Made by a program: the position numbers and the translations under genes. Below the pieces are notes generated by a model. It did no database searches. It was not told the origin of the DNA and saw only the letters and a program-made list of their open reading frames with translations. From NCBI RefSeq assembly GCF_014805685.1, contig NC_060904.1, forward strand, positions 14,303,311 through 14,367,310: 64,000 nucleotides of DNA. Direction: 5' to 3'. The DNA is from Silurus meridionalis. Lineage: Eukaryota; Chordata; Actinopteri; Siluriformes; Siluridae. Shown here one piece after another: positions 55,321-64,000 of this stretch; the stretch's first letter is position 1; each line of letters begins with the position of its first letter.

Positions 55321-58048
55321 TCAAGTAAATCAGCTAACTACCAGTGGCTAGTAACCTATGTCCCTAAATATCCTTATGTGAGTAATGAGCAGAAATTTTA
55401 TTCCCCCAAAGACAGTAAATTTAAGATTTCAGCCTCATAGTGCCACACTTTGCATGTTAGCGTTTCACTGATAATTGTAAAAAGGTTGTGATCTTGGACC
55501 CCACAAATGACAGAGATCCAAAACCCATAACTGCTTAGATATGACTTTGGCTAGTGTCATGTTGGATAATAGCAGGTACTAAATGAATAACGAATGTAAT
55601 GCTCATGTCCAAAAATCAGTTAATACTAGTGGATGTGTTTAAAAAAGATCGAGCAATCAGTACCAGGCAATAACCATGTTTATCAGAGCAAAAGTGTCAC
55701 AATTTAAAATGCTTTCCTGTACAATATTAGCCTCAGTGTCTACTGATTAAAGCACTTTGATACCTTTAAAATGTCTCGCAGGCAAATATTCACAGGAAGA
55801 TCATGTACAGTACAATATTTTCTTTCTTTTTTAACCCACCAAATTGTGAATGTACATCAATACATACAAATTCAGAACTAGACTTGTGTGCAAATAAGTT
55901 TTGGTACCCCAAATACCCTCACATTAAGCTGAAATTCACTCCTACTTTCCACAGCAACAGAAACATTGTGAATAATGCTGTACATGAAGGCTAACCTTCA
56001 AATAAATAAATCAATAAATAAAATACAAAAAAAACACCAAACAAATGTATTTCCACAAAGAGGGAACAAACAAAAATTTACAGTCCATATAGGAACTGAT
56101 GAAGAGAAAAACAGAAGCTTTGGATTACATCTGATGTCCTTATCCATGCTATATCTTTTCTAAATTAAAGAATACATTATTAGACAATACAAAGAGGTAA
56201 GTTTGGCAAGTGGCTTGAATGTAAATATTGCGAATTGAGCACTGTGAATGTTTTTTTTTTTCCTTTTTTCCTTTTTTTTTTTTTTGCTAAACATGACCTT
56301 TGAAGCTACAATCTGAAATGCGGGAATTCCAAAATGGCTAAGCAAAGCTTTAAAAAAAGCTAAGAAAAGCTCTGAGAAATACTGACATATGACTTTGAAA
56401 ACATTCCTGATTTCAGCTTGTACCCTGAAAAGATATTGAGTGGATTTTTTCCAAATACTTCGTCATCTTATCAATTTACAAGACAAAAATATCAGAATAA
56501 GAAGCGATTTGTGGACTTCCAAAATCGATTGATTCAAAGAAAGATGCTAACAATTATTTGAAACAGTGTGATACTATATTTCACTCATTTTCACCCATGT
56601 CTGTTTTGTCCCTTTAATCTGCATCCTTTCTTGTCAAACATGTCCCTAGTGTTCATCATTCACTGTCTGTTTATAAGGCAAACAAGCACAATTAGACTGC
56701 TTTTTTTTTTTTTTTGCAATCAACTCATGAAGAGCTAAGCACTTTCGTCTGACTTTCAGGGCACAAATTGAGGCAACAAGGGGATTTCTGTCATACACAA
56801 AGACAGGAGGAATTCAGGCAAACATGTTAAATAAACATGACTAGTTCAGCTATCAGAACTAATGAGAAAAAAAACAGCTTTGTGGATAAAAAAAAGAAAA
56901 AAATTGGTCCTGAGCTTCAACCAACGATATTAAACACAGATGCAGCTTATAGCAGGAAATAGATATTAAACAGGAGTGAACAAATCACTAGGACGAGCTT
57001 CTGGGACGAGGTTATGTGCACGGGATATCTGTATGTATATTTGAAGTTATTTGATGGACATGTTTTCATTTTGTGATGTGTTTCATGACATTGTGCAATA
57101 GTCTCACTTTGAACTGTCTGATTGTGAAATCATCCCATGTACACACTCATTCTCTTTTCTTAGTCCATGTTCACATACGTGCCAATACGAAATATGGATT
57201 TAATAAATTTCTTTTTTTTAAAGATATGCACATTAGGTACGATTTAGTAAAGTAGAATCTGAAAATTCAGATTACTGGTTAAAATTTATTTCACAGGCAC
57301 GTGTGGTGTTACGTTTTTTCAATTCCCCACTGTTTAGTTCCTAACTGCAATTAGCCCATTTAGTGTTTACACAGAGTTTGAGAAAAAAAACTTATCATGG
57401 ATTAATCGTATCGTATTTTTTCTTTAAATGTACAAAAAGAAAAAAGACATTAAGAAAAAACTGCAACTTATAGAAAAGCGCTAGAGATATTAAGCACACA
57501 TTCTGTAGTTAGGGCAAGTAGATTGTTTTGCTAATCCGATAATGAAGCCAATATGAAGCCTAGCAGGCAACATGTAATATCAAACAATCTGATTTTGGTT
57601 ATGCAAACACGGTTGTATGAATGCACCTACAGTACTGTGATTAGCTGACTAAGTTGCCACGTTAGTTTATTTTTTTTAGTCATGGCAGCGAGACTTTCAT
57701 GCAAAAAAACATGTTACTGGGTAGCACACTAAATCTTTTTTGCCCAATGGAGGAGCAAATGAAGTAAAGATTTGTTCACCCCTGTAGCAAAATCAGACAT
57801 ATGAATTAAGCAGCTTTGCAAAAAGAAAGCCACAGGATTAATACTGAGCTTTAGCCTTTAGGTAGTTTTTTTCATGACTTAAAATGGATCATGTGAGTTA
57901 GCACAGTGCAGTCAGATCTGGTCCAGATACAGAGTCTGATTCTCAGACTGTACGAAAATTTTTAATACTAGGCTTTCAGTTTATGATTAAATATCTATAA
58001 TACATGTGTATGTACACAACATGTGTGTGTGTGTATGCCTGTGGGTGT

Positions 58049-64000
<5,952 letters not shown>

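Larger units (their letters stand above)
51830..58048. other. Tail-to-tail space between slc25a40 and rundc3b
   Basis: After the slc25a40 poly(A) signal near 52.1 kb there are 5.9 kb without an open reading frame worth reporting. It includes a 24-bp minisatellite (54540-55320) and AT-rich DNA. The part next to 58,048 is likely rundc3b 3' UTR, of unknown length; a candidate minus-strand AATAAA is at about 57666-57671. Confidence 0.5.

Overview
This is eukaryotic nuclear DNA from a ray-finned (teleost) fish. The evidence is split vertebrate genes with GT-AG introns, very dense CA/GA/AT microsatellites, many degenerate Tc1/mariner and hAT remnants, and tRNA-derived SINEs of the type common in fish. 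The repeat flavour is compatible with an otophysan such as a catfish, but I cannot fix the species.

Four protein genes were rebuilt exon by exon, checking reading phase at each junction. From left to right they are adam22 (minus strand, first five coding exons, running off the left edge), dbf4 (minus, complete, 12 coding exons, 630 codons plus stop), slc25a40 (plus, complete, 10 coding exons, 345 codons plus stop) and rundc3b (minus, last three coding exons, running off the right edge). This order and relative orientation is the same as the human 7q21.12 block ADAM22-DBF4-SLC25A40-RUNDC3B. The sequences also fit these members better than the 17q21 paralogues ADAM11, DBF4B, SLC25A39 and RUNDC3A.

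Layout: 1-30,150 is the 5' part of adam22, with very long repeat-rich introns and a CpG-rich promoter and first exon near 29.2-30.15 kb. 30.15-33.4 kb is intergenic and repeat-filled. 33.8-41.7 kb is dbf4. 41.7-42.8 kb is a head-to-head dbf4/slc25a40 promoter region with E2F-like and ETS-like sites. 42.8-52.1 kb is slc25a40, whose introns hold an intact antisense tRNA-Glu(CTC) fused to a LINE-like tail and a pair of direct repeats around exons C2-C5. 52.1-58.0 kb is the tail-to-tail space with slc25a40 and rundc3b 3' UTR and a 24-bp minisatellite. 58.0-64.0 kb is the 3' part of rundc3b.

The genes do not form one pathway: ADAM22 is a synaptic LGI1 receptor, DBF4 activates CDC7 at replication origins, SLC25A40 is a mitochondrial carrier linked to glutathione import, and RUNDC3B is a RUN-domain adaptor. 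I found no previously undescribed system. The points worth following are local: microsatellites used as splice-acceptor tracts, the tRNA-SINE chimera, long intronic inverted and direct repeats, and families of internally deleted transposons.
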